The position numbers and the translations under genes are program-made. From positions 62,001 to 126,000 of the forward strand of contig CAVWAJ010000008.1 of the NCBI GenBank assembly GCA_963752965.1: a DNA stretch of 64,000 bases. Reading direction: 5' to 3'. Of this stretch, positions 7,997-15,796 are shown piece after piece. This DNA is from QHXW01 sp963752965 (GTDB lineage: Bacteria; Acidobacteriota; Terriglobia; Bryobacterales; Bryobacteraceae). Within the stretch, counting starts at the first letter, position 1. Each line of letters begins with the position of its first letter. The notes below the pieces were generated by a model. It was not told where the DNA came from. It made no database searches and worked only from the letters and a program-made list of their open reading frames with translations.

Positions 7997-10483
7997 TCAT
8001 TCGTACCTCAGCGCCACCATGGGGTCGACTTTGGTTGCCCGGCGCGCGGGCACGGCGGCGGCGAGCAGCGCAGCGGCCAGCAAGACGGCGACGGATTGCG
8101 ACACCGACACAAGATCGAAAGTGTCAATGCCGTAGATCAGGCTGCCAAGGAAGAGACCCCAGAAAAATGCCACCACGACCCCTATCGCCAGTCCGGCCAC
8201 CACCGGCACGAGGGAGACGCGCAAAATCATCCTGACCACGTCTCCGCGCCGTGCTCCGAGCGCCATGCGGATGCCGATTTCCCGCGTCCGTTGCGTCACC
8301 ACGTAAGCCAGCACGCCGGAAAGGCCCAGCGAGGCGAGGCCGAGCGCCAGGATTCCGAAGAAACTTGAGAGGTACGCTATCAGGCGCTCGTGCGCCAAGC
8401 GGCTGTTGATGTACTCTTCCATCAAGCGGACGTGCAGTAGAGGAACGTTGGGGTCCTGGTCCTGGAGCGCACGGCGAATTCCCGCGATCACCGGGGCGGC
8501 GCTCCCAGCAAACCGCACCGCCAGCCAGCGCGCGTCGGCACCGTTTGACCAACTGGGCTCGTAGAGAGTCCCGTATGGGTCGGGTCGGGTGATTTCACCA
8601 TAGTGCATATCCTTCACCACGCCAATAACCTCACTGCCTTTGTCGCCGGAACAATCGTCGCCGGGAAAGCAGAAGCGGCGTCCCACGGCATTTACCGTCC
8701 CGAACTGCTGGCGCGCCAGTGATTGGTCCATGATGCAAACCCGGGGCAAGCCCACCTTCCCCCCGCCGCGGGGTGTAACGACAGGCTCATCCTCGCGCCG
8801 AAAGTCACGGCCCGCCAGGAGGGGAATGCCCAACGTGGCGAAGTAGCCGGAGCTGACGGGATTGGAAATGATCACAAAAGTTTTCTGCAAATCCTCCTTT
8901 GTAGTGAAAAAGGTCCCGCGCAAGCGGTTGCTAATCGGCGTCAGGCCCGCCAAGGCGGCCGTGCGCACGCCGGAAAGGGTCCGCGTGCGCTCGAGGAACT
9001 GATCGTAGAAGGTACGCAAGCTCTGCCCGCTATATCCTACGCTCGTGGGGGCGATCTCGAAAATCGCGATACTCTCGCGCTGAAACCCGAGGTCTACATT
9101 CTGAAGATTTCTTAGCGTGCGGCCAAACAAGCTGGCGGCGACAAGCAACACCAGGGACAAGGCGATTTGGTCAGCGATCAGGAATTTGGAAAAAAGTGAC
9201 CGGGAGAGCGTCTCGGTGGCCATTCCGTGCTCCTTCATGCTCTCCGCAAGTTTCATCCGCGTGGCCCGTAGCGCGGGAATCAGGCCGAATAGGATGGTGG
9301 TGAGCAGCGTAAGGCCGGCACACGATGCGAGAACGAAGAGGCTGAGATGGAAACGAAAATCGGGGTCCAGAACATTGAGTTGGGCAAGAGCGCGCACGCC
9401 GAAATAGGCAACTCCAAGCCCCATTGCGCTCCCCGCCGCGGCCAGCAGGAGGCTTTCCGTGAGAAACTGGCGAATCAAGCGCCCGCGCGTAGCGCCCAGC
9501 GACAGACGCACGGCCGTCTGCTTCCAGCGTTGCGAGGCGCGCACCAGCAGCAGATTCGCCACGTTCGCGCAGGTAAGCAGCAGCACCAGAACTGTTGCGG
9601 CCGCCAGGGCTTTCAGCGGATTTAGAGAATTCTGGTTGCGGATAAAGAAGGGGTCACGGGCCGCAGGCGCGAGCCGGCATTCATTCTTCTCAAGCAAATG
9701 AGCCTTGGTGACAGCTTCGACGGCTCTGTCATTCACCTTTTCCACTGCCTGCACCCACAGAACCGGCATGGAGGCTTGAGCTTGCTGAAATGAAACTCCC
9801 GGCTTCAATCGCGCCACGGAGGTGAGCCAGAGACTGCGCGTCGTGTTCCATTCCTGTGCCGCGCCGGGGTTCGTCACCGGGTACATTGCCAAGGCCATGA
9901 AGACGTCGGGTTCGTCGCCGTTGAACAAGCCGCCGAACCCCTTTTCCGCCACGCCGACGATAACGAGCGGATAGGTGTTCACCGAGAACTTCTGGCCGAT
10001 GACCCGCAGGTCCCCTGCAAACCGCCGCTGCCAATAGCGATGGGAAAGGACAACAACCCGTGGCCGGCCAGCCGTATCGTCAGACGGTGTGATAACTCGT
10101 CCGGCAGCGGCTCCAATCCCGAGGATTTGGAAGTAGCCGCCGCTGACGTATTCCGCGTGGCCGATTTCCACGGCCCCCGACCCGGCGGGCCGAAGGCTGG
10201 CATCAAGATTGTTGCTGCTGGCGAGGACTCCGTCGAAAACCTGGCTGAGGTCGCGATAGGCACAGAAAAAGGGATATGTGCGGCTGTAGGTACCTTCGAT
10301 CTTCACCAGGCGATTCACCTCGCGTGCCGGAATGGACCACAGCAAAAGCTGCTCGACAAGGCTAGAGAGGGCCGTGGTCAGGCCTATGCCGAAGGCGAGT
10401 GTGGCCACTACTACTAGCGTGAAGCCGGGGCTCTTGGCGAGAGCCCGTGCCCCAAGCCGAATATCGTCGACTAATGTGATCAT
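7997..10483 (-). CDS. ADOP-type ABC transporter permease (MacB/FtsX duplication)
   Basis: The 828-residue protein has the acidobacterial duplicated orphan permease build: an N-terminal membrane segment (SPGFTLVVVATLAFGIG), a long MacB-like periplasmic domain, three membrane helices of a first FtsX unit (AATVLVLLLTCANVANLLLVRA), a second periplasmic domain and a second FtsX unit (LALGLASLGLSGVLAYVV, REIGIRMALGA). Members usually lack a linked ATPase gene, and none is present here. The substrate is unknown; MacB-like permeases export proteins, lipids or drugs mechanically. The start is supported by a strong GGGAGG upstream of the ATG at 10483. Confidence 0.93.
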   Translation of the reverse strand: MITLVDDIRLGARALAKSPGFTLVVVATLAFGIGLTTALSSLVEQLLLWSIPAREVNRLVKIEGTYSRTYPFFCAYRDLSQVFDGVLASSNNLDASLRPAGSGAVEIGHAEYVSGGYFQILGIGAAAGRVITPSDDTAGRPRVVVLSHRYWQRRFAGDLRVIGQKFSVNTYPLVIVGVAEKGFGGLFNGDEPDVFMALAMYPVTNPGAAQEWNTTRSLWLTSVARLKPGVSFQQAQASMPVLWVQAVEKVNDRAVEAVTKAHLLEKNECRLAPAARDPFFIRNQNSLNPLKALAAATVLVLLLTCANVANLLLVRASQRWKQTAVRLSLGATRGRLIRQFLTESLLLAAAGSAMGLGVAYFGVRALAQLNVLDPDFRFHLSLFVLASCAGLTLLTTILFGLIPALRATRMKLAESMKEHGMATETLSRSLFSKFLIADQIALSLVLLVAASLFGRTLRNLQNVDLGFQRESIAIFEIAPTSVGYSGQSLRTFYDQFLERTRTLSGVRTAALAGLTPISNRLRGTFFTTKEDLQKTFVIISNPVSSGYFATLGIPLLAGRDFRREDEPVVTPRGGGKVGLPRVCIMDQSLARQQFGTVNAVGRRFCFPGDDCSGDKGSEVIGVVKDMHYGEITRPDPYGTLYEPSWSNGADARWLAVRFAGSAAPVIAGIRRALQDQDPNVPLLHVRLMEEYINSRLAHERLIAYLSSFFGILALGLASLGLSGVLAYVVTQRTREIGIRMALGARRGDVVRMILRVSLVPVVAGLAIGVVVAFFWGLFLGSLIYGIDTFDLVSVSQSVAVLLAAALLAAAVPARRATKVDPMVALRYE

Positions 10484-10624
10484 GAGACCCTCCCTAAAAT
10501 TGGTAGAAGCTTACGGCGGAGGAGGGCCGAATGCAAGCCCCTGGGTGACGAAGCAGGTGACAGGCGGCCCGATCACGCTTAGCTGCCAGACAGTGCCGCA
10601 ACGGGCCACGGCGCTAACGATAGA

Positions 10625-10758
10625 ATTGGGGCTGGATGTCTCCGGCCGCTATCCCATCGTTCGAACTGATCGCCGTGCCCGGCGGCTCCTTCCTCATGGG
10701 CTGCGATGCGGGTCGAGACGAGGAGCGGCCGGTGCATCGCGTCTGGGTGGACGATTTC
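10625..10758 (+). repeat. 134-bp direct repeat, upstream copy
   Basis: These 134 bases are identical to 11539-11672. The repeat contains the last 11 bases before the start codon and the first 41 codons of the FGE-type gene. Immediately after it the sequence diverges completely and an in-frame TGA follows. Together with the downstream copy it brackets a toxin-antitoxin operon of about 0.5 kb; the repeat period is 914 bp. Confidence 0.97.
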
Positions 10759-10761
10759 TGA
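10636..10761 (+). pseudogene. Truncated 5' end of FGE-sulfatase-type gene
   Basis: ATG at 10636 opens 41 codons identical to the N-terminus of the intact gene at 11550 (ending ...HRVWVDDF), then stops at TGA 10759-10761. The sequence TAGAAT (10621-10626) gives it a -10-like element nine bases before the start, better than that of the intact copy. The fragment ends 41 bp from the stop codon of the convergent toxin gene. Confidence 0.9.
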
Positions 10762-10802
10762 AGCTCAGGGACCGCGTGTTTCCTTGGCCCCAAGAAAATC
10801 GC

Positions 10803-11075
10803 TCACTTGTAAGCGTCGCGGCGGTTTTTGACACCGGTGATCTCGATAATGTTCTCGTCCTTGTGATCAAAGAACACTCGGTGGTCACCGCAACGGAGAC
10901 GGAAGCCGATCAACGGCGGCTTGAGCTTTTTTACGTCGCCGGAGCGGCTGGCCAGATAGCGGTCTACGCAGTGGAGAATTTGTACCGCCATCTCGCGGGC
11001 GATGGCCCGCAAATCGGCGCGGGCTTCCGGTGACCAGACGACCGCGATCCGCTCGGCCGCAGGGTCCTCGCTCAC
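10803..11075 (-). CDS. RelE/ParE-superfamily toxin
   Basis: The 90-residue protein begins with the family pattern 'V.WSPEARADLRAI' and continues with 'DRYL....GDVKKLK', 'FRLRCGDHRVFF' and the C-terminal 'IITGV.NRRDAY'-like strand (IIEITGVKNRRDAYK). This is the normal length for RelE/ParE toxins, which either cleave ribosome-bound mRNA or poison gyrase; the subfamily cannot be told by eye. Its start overlaps the end of the antitoxin gene by four bases. The pair lies inside a cassette bracketed by the 134-bp direct repeat. Confidence 0.88.
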   Translation of the reverse strand: MSEDPAAERIAVVWSPEARADLRAIAREMAVQILHCVDRYLASRSGDVKKLKPPLIGFRLRCGDHRVFFDHKDENIIEITGVKNRRDAYK

Positions 11076-11332
11076 TTCGTGAGTCCGAACTCGCGCAGGA
11101 TCTCTTCGTGCGGGATGCCTTCACCACGGGCGAGCGAAACGCGGGCGCGGTCCAGCTCCGCAGCTGCTTGAGGCGTAACCTCTTCCTCTTCGACTGGCGC
11201 CAGTGCCAGCGAGCGCGCCAGCGGTTCCACCATCACTTCGAGCAGACTCCGCACGGCATTCAGCTTCTCGGCCGGCAGCATATCCAGCAAGGCGTGGGCC
11301 TGCAGGCGTTCCTGATTGACATTCGATTCCAT
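11072..11332 (-). CDS. Antitoxin partner of the RelE/ParE-type toxin
   Basis: The 86-residue acidic protein starts with a helical region (LLDMLPAEKLNAVRSLLEVM) and ends with a segment (ARGEGIPHEEILREFGL) of the type that wraps RelE/ParE toxins. It precedes and overlaps the toxin gene, the usual antitoxin-first order. AGAGG lies six bases before the ATG. I did not identify a classical RHH or Phd fold, so the DNA-binding mode is open. Confidence 0.8.
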   Translation of the reverse strand: MESNVNQERLQAHALLDMLPAEKLNAVRSLLEVMVEPLARSLALAPVEEEEVTPQAAAELDRARVSLARGEGIPHEEILREFGLTK

Positions 11333-11538
11333 GGTTGCCTCTTAGCGGCGCCCTGCTCGAAGGAACAGCCTTGTGACCTCGCTCCCGCAGAGTGAAAATC
11401 ACTTGGAGTCTCTTCCCCCGGCCGTATTACATATGCTCTCAGAGACAGTGATTTAAGGTCAAGCGGGCCTCCGAAGGCGCTCAAGGTGTGGATCACACGG
11501 CAGTTAGTGGCCGCCGCAAGGGACGCGGCCGCGATAAC

Positions 11539-11672
11539 ATTGGGGCTGGATGTCTCCGGCCGCTATCCCATCGTTCGAACTGATCGCCGTGCCCGGCGGC
11601 TCCTTCCTCATGGGCTGCGATGCGGGTCGAGACGAGGAGCGGCCGGTGCATCGCGTCTGGGTGGACGATTTC
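11539..11672 (+). repeat. 134-bp direct repeat, downstream copy
   Basis: This copy is identical to 10625-10758 and forms the functional 5' end of the FGE-type gene. Upstream of it, the two flanks show only weak, gapped resemblance. Confidence 0.97.
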
Positions 11673-12266
11673 CGGCTGGGCGTTTTCCCGGTGCGCAATC
11701 GCGACTATCGGGCTTTCCTCGAAGCGACAGGCCATCCGCCGCCGCCCGTGTGGAGCGATCCGAATTTCAGCCATCCTGACCAACCTGTAGCCGCGGTGAG
11801 CTGGTTTGAGGCGGTGAAGTACTGCGATTGGCTCAGCAGCGTAACGGGGAAGACCTACCGGCTGCCTACCGAAGCGGAATGGGAACGTGCCGCGCGGGCG
11901 GACAGGGAAGGCGCGCTCTATACGTGGGGCGATGAGCCGCCGAATGCGCACGCCGAATACGCGAGGCGCTGGGGCGGGGAAGTGACGGCTACGCGGCCTG
12001 TGGGCGAAGGCGCGCCGAACGCATGGGGATTTTACGAGCTGGGAGAAAACGTGCACGAGTGGTGCGCCGACTGGTTTCAAAAAGACTACTACGCGATTTC
12101 GCCGGGAAAAAACCCCCGCGGGCCCGTCACCGGCGAGAGACGGGCGTCGCGGGGAGGGTCGTGGCGGCATCACATTAAAGTGAGCCGCTGTGCGACCCGC
12201 TCGAGTATTCCGCCACAGTTTCAATACGCGGACTACGGGTTTCGCGTGGCCTGCGATACCGCGTAG
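11550..12266 (+). CDS. FGE-sulfatase (SUMF1/formylglycine-generating-enzyme fold) protein
   Basis: The 238-residue protein shows the family landmarks in order: 'VPGGSFLMGCD', 'ERPVHRVWVDDF', 'PVAAVSWFEAVKYCDWL', 'YRLPTEAEWERAAR', 'GLYTWGD'-like (ALYTWGDE), 'NAWGFYELGENVHEWC' and 'RASRGGSW...CATRS..P......GFRVA'. True FGE uses two cysteines to oxidise sulfatase Cys; C203-type placement is not evident, so it may be a non-catalytic or differently acting member. There is no signal peptide, so it is cytoplasmic. Its 3' end overlaps a convergent gene by 34 bp. Its first 41 codons are duplicated at 10636. TAACAT (11535-11540) ends nine bases before the ATG. Confidence 0.88.
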   Translation: MSPAAIPSFELIAVPGGSFLMGCDAGRDEERPVHRVWVDDFRLGVFPVRNRDYRAFLEATGHPPPPVWSDPNFSHPDQPVAAVSWFEAVKYCDWLSSVTGKTYRLPTEAEWERAARADREGALYTWGDEPPNAHAEYARRWGGEVTATRPVGEGAPNAWGFYELGENVHEWCADWFQKDYYAISPGKNPRGPVTGERRASRGGSWRHHIKVSRCATRSSIPPQFQYADYGFRVACDTA

Positions 12267-12580
12267 CTGCCCGCGCATTGAAGGCGGATGCGCTCCGGCT
12301 CAGTGAGCTGGCCGCAGCGTTCGAGGTAGGCGAATTCGGATTCCCGCGGCCGCACAGGTACGGGAGCTTCATACTGCCACCAGCCCCATGGGCGCGATCC
12401 GGGGTCGACCATCGGCAGCAATTCCGCTCGATGCTCGTGCCAGGCACTGCGCCGCGCCGCGTTGGAATCGAAAGCAGAGTTCCCGCGCGGTCCCAACAGC
12501 AGCTCCAAATACTGTTCCAGAGTGAGTGCGCCGCCCATACTACGAGGTTTCGCGACCGCGGCAGCCATGCATGTGCCCAA
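12233..12580 (-). CDS. Small uncharacterised protein (WWxYE-type)
   Basis: The 115-residue frame carries amphipathic and aromatic features of a real protein: 'LTLEQYLELLLGP', 'AWHEHRAELL', 'RPWGWWQYEAP' and 'ESEFAYLERCGQLTEPER'. I recall similar small proteins next to phage packaging genes, but none are nearby here. The start is TTG at 12580, supported by GGAGG five bases upstream; an ATG at 12568 is an alternative. It runs convergent to the FGE-type gene and overlaps its last 34 bp. Function unknown. Confidence 0.6.
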   Translation of the reverse strand: MGTCMAAAVAKPRSMGGALTLEQYLELLLGPRGNSAFDSNAARRSAWHEHRAELLPMVDPGSRPWGWWQYEAPVPVRPRESEFAYLERCGQLTEPERIRLQCAGSYAVSQATRNP

Positions 12581-12661
12581 TTTCGCCTCCTGGAGCCATA
12601 GTGCAGCGGGCCGCGGAAGCGTTTCATGTAGTCGTCATATAGCTGAGATAGAATCGGTCCG

Positions 12662-14020
12662 ATGCCCTCAACCCTGACTTCCACCAACCGCGAAATGGAT
12701 TTGAAACATCTCTGGCACGGCAACATGCAGCATCGAGACCTGGCAGCACGGCCACCGCTCGAAGTGGCCAGCGCCGATGGCTGCTACGTATTCGATGCCG
12801 ATGGCCGGCGGTACCTGGATGGGATGGCCGGTCTGTTCTGCGTGAACGCCGGCTACGGACGGCGCGAAATTGTGGATGCAGTGACGGCGCAAATGAAGCA
12901 GCTTGCCTACTATCCGCTGACGCAATCGCACGGCCCGGCGGCGCAGCTCGCCGCTCGTCTGGCCGGCCTGCTGCCGAAGGGTCTCGAGCGCGTGTTCTTT
13001 TCCAATAGCGGCTCCGAGGCGGTTGAGACCGCGCTCAAGATGGCGCGGCAGTGTGCGCGGCGCATGCATCCCGGACAAAACCGGTACAAGGTCATTGCGC
13101 GCCACCGCGGGTACCACGGCCTCACCATGGGCGCGCTTTCGGCGACCGGGCAAAGCCCGCGGAAGACGGCGTTCGAACCGCTGGTGCCCGGCTTTCTGCA
13201 CGTGCCGCCGCCCGATCACTACCGTTGCTCGTTCTGTTCTACGCAACCCGCCTGCACGCTCCACTGCGCCGATGAATTCGAACGCGTGATTCGCATGGAA
13301 GGACCGGACACGGTGGCGGCGGTGATTGCGGAGCCGGTCATTGGAGGCGGCGGTATCTTTCCTGCGCCGGATGGTTATCTGGAAAAGTTGCGCGCCACAT
13401 GCGATCGCTACGGCGTGCTGTTGATCTTGGATGAGGTGATTACGGGCTTCGGCCGCACGGGCAAGCTATTCGGCTTTGAGCATTCGTCGATCCAGCCCGA
13501 CATTCTGACCTTCGCGAAAGGGCTGACCTCGGCGTACCTGCCGCTCGCCGCAACTGTGGCTTCCGAGCGCATTTTCGAAACGTTCCATGGCGATCCCGAC
13601 AGCGATGCGAAGTTCACGCAGGTGAGCACGTTCGGCGGGCATCCCAGTTCATGCGCCGCGGGCCTGGCAAATCTGGAGATCCTGACGCGCGAACGGTTGT
13701 GGGAGAACTCCGCCGAGGTCGGCGCGTACCTTATTGGAAAGCTGCGCGAGATCCGGTCGCCATGGATCGGCGATATTCGCGGGCGTGGCTTGCTGATCGG
13801 CCTGGAGATCGTCACCGACGCCGAAAAGACGCCGCTCGCCGAAGCCCGCATGGTCAAGTTGTTGCGCGATATTCGCGAGGCCGGGGTGCTGGTGGCCCGC
13901 AACAACGACTCCGTGCCTGGATACTACAATGTCGTGCTGCTCTCGCCGCCGCTGATCTTGACGCGTGCCGAGGCCGACACGATTGTGGCTGCGGTTGAAA
14001 GCGGGCTCACGAAGATTTGA
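12662..14020 (+). CDS. Class III PLP-dependent aminotransferase (omega-transaminase type)
   Basis: The 452-residue length fits the class. Visible landmarks are the N-terminal 'DGRRYLDGMAGLFCVNAGYGR', the phosphate-binding 'FSNSGSEAVETALKMAR', 'RHRGYHGLTMGALSATGQ', the 'LILDEVITGFGRTGKLFGFEH' Asp that holds the PLP ring nitrogen, and the 'TFAKGLTSAYLPLAA' Schiff-base lysine. Members move amino groups from omega-amino acids, amines or beta-alanine to pyruvate; the exact substrate cannot be fixed. TAGAAT at 12649-12654 ends seven bases before the ATG, suggesting a leaderless transcript. Confidence 0.9.
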   Translation: MPSTLTSTNREMDLKHLWHGNMQHRDLAARPPLEVASADGCYVFDADGRRYLDGMAGLFCVNAGYGRREIVDAVTAQMKQLAYYPLTQSHGPAAQLAARLAGLLPKGLERVFFSNSGSEAVETALKMARQCARRMHPGQNRYKVIARHRGYHGLTMGALSATGQSPRKTAFEPLVPGFLHVPPPDHYRCSFCSTQPACTLHCADEFERVIRMEGPDTVAAVIAEPVIGGGGIFPAPDGYLEKLRATCDRYGVLLILDEVITGFGRTGKLFGFEHSSIQPDILTFAKGLTSAYLPLAATVASERIFETFHGDPDSDAKFTQVSTFGGHPSSCAAGLANLEILTRERLWENSAEVGAYLIGKLREIRSPWIGDIRGRGLLIGLEIVTDAEKTPLAEARMVKLLRDIREAGVLVARNNDSVPGYYNVVLLSPPLILTRAEADTIVAAVESGLTKI

Positions 14021-14037
14021 GGCGGTGAAGTCCCCGC

Positions 14038-15666
14038 TCAGCGCTCGGGCCGGAACTGGAATTTTAGAATCAGCTCACTAGGAACGGCCTGGGCACCGCG
14101 GATGGCGGGTGCAAAGCGCCAGCGCAAAGCGGCGCTGCGGGCGGCGGCGACCAGGGTACTGCTCACCGGTTCTGGGTTCGGCAACGCTTCGGCCCCTGTA
14201 ACGCGGCCGGCTGCGCTGATCGTCACCTTTACATTTACTTCTACTGGCGCGGCGATCAGGCTTCGCACCGCGGCGGGGAGCACCGGCTGCGCTTCGCGCA
14301 TGGGCTTTGCGGCCAGATAGAGCGGCGCGGCGCCGGGATTATCCGCCGGTCCCATCTTGGGTTGCGGAATCTCTGGCACGGCCCCGGTGCCCGGCGATTT
14401 CGCCGGCGCATCCACCATCACTACATGCACCGGTTCGCCGAAGTCACGGGCCGCGCCATTGGCTGGGGAATTGGCGGCCGCCGCATCCTGTTGGGGTGAC
14501 GGTCCGGAGGCAGGAGGCTTCGCTTCTTGTAAAGCAGCCTGCGTCTCGGGCCTGGCGGCCGTAAGAGCGAGAACAGTTTCACTGGTTTTCCCATCGCTGG
14601 GAGTGGTGACCTCGAGCCGGAATCGCACGTTGCTGTTGGCGGGTGTATACAGCACGCTGCCATTGCGCAATTGCTCCAGATCCAGGTGCAATTCTTGTTG
14701 TTGCGTTTCGCCGTCACGGATGGAAAGCACCGCGCCGGTAGCGTGAGTCACGGTCCGCGAACTCCGGTTCCAGCTCACGCGCAAATCCGCCCCGCGGCGT
14801 TCCACTTGCAATGCCAGCGCGGGCGCATCCGACGCGATGGGCGCAGTCGCGTCCGATCGCTCAGGCCCCCAAGTCAGGTAAGCCTGATAGCCTAGAGCTC
14901 CCAACGCGATCATCAACACTACAAACACGAAGCGGCGTAATGCACTCGGGCGGCGCTCGCGAGGGACAGGCGGCGCTTCGAACGTGGCGGGAATGGACGC
15001 CGGGAGATCAAACGCCGCGGCTTGGGCCGGCACTTCCGGTTCGGGCAGCAGCTCCGGGTTCCACTGCGGCGTGGGTTTGACGCGCACGCCGGTCAATTGC
15101 CGGGCTTCGAACGGGAACTCCAGATAGGTGAAGTCCGCATCGAGGCGGCCCTTATCCCAAAAGAAAAATCCTGCGCTGGCCGAACCGTCGGAGGCCGGCT
15201 TCACGAGGAGAAAAACGTTGGCTGGATCGTAGAAACTCGAATGTGCGATCGCCACGTCTTCCTCGCGTAGGCTGAGACCTTCGCCGATATGGCTGCGATA
15301 GTAGCCGACCACAGACAACGCGCCGTCGCCGTCCGACCGCCGCGCACCCAGCACCTTATCGAGCTTGCGCCGGTCGGCATCGGACAGAATAAACCGATGG
15401 TCGGGGCGATATTCACTGAGGAACGGTTCGAAATCCTTGATCTCGATGATGGGGCTCGCGGCAAAATCCGCCGTGCCGTACAGAATCCCGCCGATTTCCA
15501 CGCTATGCGAGGGAACCGACTCGAACGCGCGGCGGACTTCTCGGCTCAAACTTTCCACTACGTTGAGCTGAAGATGGATGCGAACCGGTGCGCCGGGAAA
15601 GGTCCAGGTGTAAAACTCCGGTGCTGCTGTGGAGGGCGTCGCCGCGGATTCCTCAAAGGCTGCCAT
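14038..15666 (-). CDS. MPN/JAMM-like domain fused through one TM helix to a TonB C-terminal domain
   Basis: The 542-residue protein has three parts. Residues about 30-190 resemble a JAB1/MPN (JAMM) fold: E57 in the E-I-G-G-I-L-Y-G strand, then V-G-Y-Y-R-S-H at 120-126 and D137 at exactly the JAMM spacing from H126. The first histidine of H-x-H is Arg (R124), so metal binding may be impaired. A single membrane helix lies near 245-265 (FVFVVLMIALGALGYQAYL). A long Pro/Ala-rich periplasmic region follows, then a TonB-like C-terminal domain from about 470 (VNVKVTISAAGRVTGAEALP ... ALRWRFAPA). The JAMM part would be cytoplasmic. Its role is unknown; a sensor or processing factor linked to the envelope is conceivable. 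Confidence 0.78.
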   Translation of the reverse strand: MAAFEESAATPSTAAPEFYTWTFPGAPVRIHLQLNVVESLSREVRRAFESVPSHSVEIGGILYGTADFAASPIIEIKDFEPFLSEYRPDHRFILSDADRRKLDKVLGARRSDGDGALSVVGYYRSHIGEGLSLREEDVAIAHSSFYDPANVFLLVKPASDGSASAGFFFWDKGRLDADFTYLEFPFEARQLTGVRVKPTPQWNPELLPEPEVPAQAAAFDLPASIPATFEAPPVPRERRPSALRRFVFVVLMIALGALGYQAYLTWGPERSDATAPIASDAPALALQVERRGADLRVSWNRSSRTVTHATGAVLSIRDGETQQQELHLDLEQLRNGSVLYTPANSNVRFRLEVTTPSDGKTSETVLALTAARPETQAALQEAKPPASGPSPQQDAAAANSPANGAARDFGEPVHVVMVDAPAKSPGTGAVPEIPQPKMGPADNPGAAPLYLAAKPMREAQPVLPAAVRSLIAAPVEVNVKVTISAAGRVTGAEALPNPEPVSSTLVAAARSAALRWRFAPAIRGAQAVPSELILKFQFRPER

Positions 15667-15696
15667 GCGACAAGTTTGCGAAGTGAAACTGATGTA

Positions 15697-15742
15697 ATTA
15701 TAGCCAACGTGCAGGAAATGTCGCAGTCAGGCGAACGCCTGA
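15697..15742 (-). promoter_or_regulatory. Promoter of the JAMM-TonB gene with an upstream palindrome
   Basis: Read on the minus strand, GCGACA (15724-15719) and a perfect TATAAT (15702-15697) are 16 bp apart. Two bases beyond the -35 box lies TCAGGCG-AA-CGCCTGA (15727-15742), a palindrome with seven-base arms and a position typical of a regulator site. The leader would be about 25 nt. Confidence 0.55.
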
Positions 15743-15796
15743 TGTCCGATTTCTTACAACAGGATAATTAACGTTATCTTCCGGAAGCGGCCACGC

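Noticed and set aside
10332..11033. 233-codon plus-strand frame across the FGE remnant
   Set aside because: It opens inside the permease gene on the opposite strand and reads the FGE remnant in a different frame; it has no start signal.
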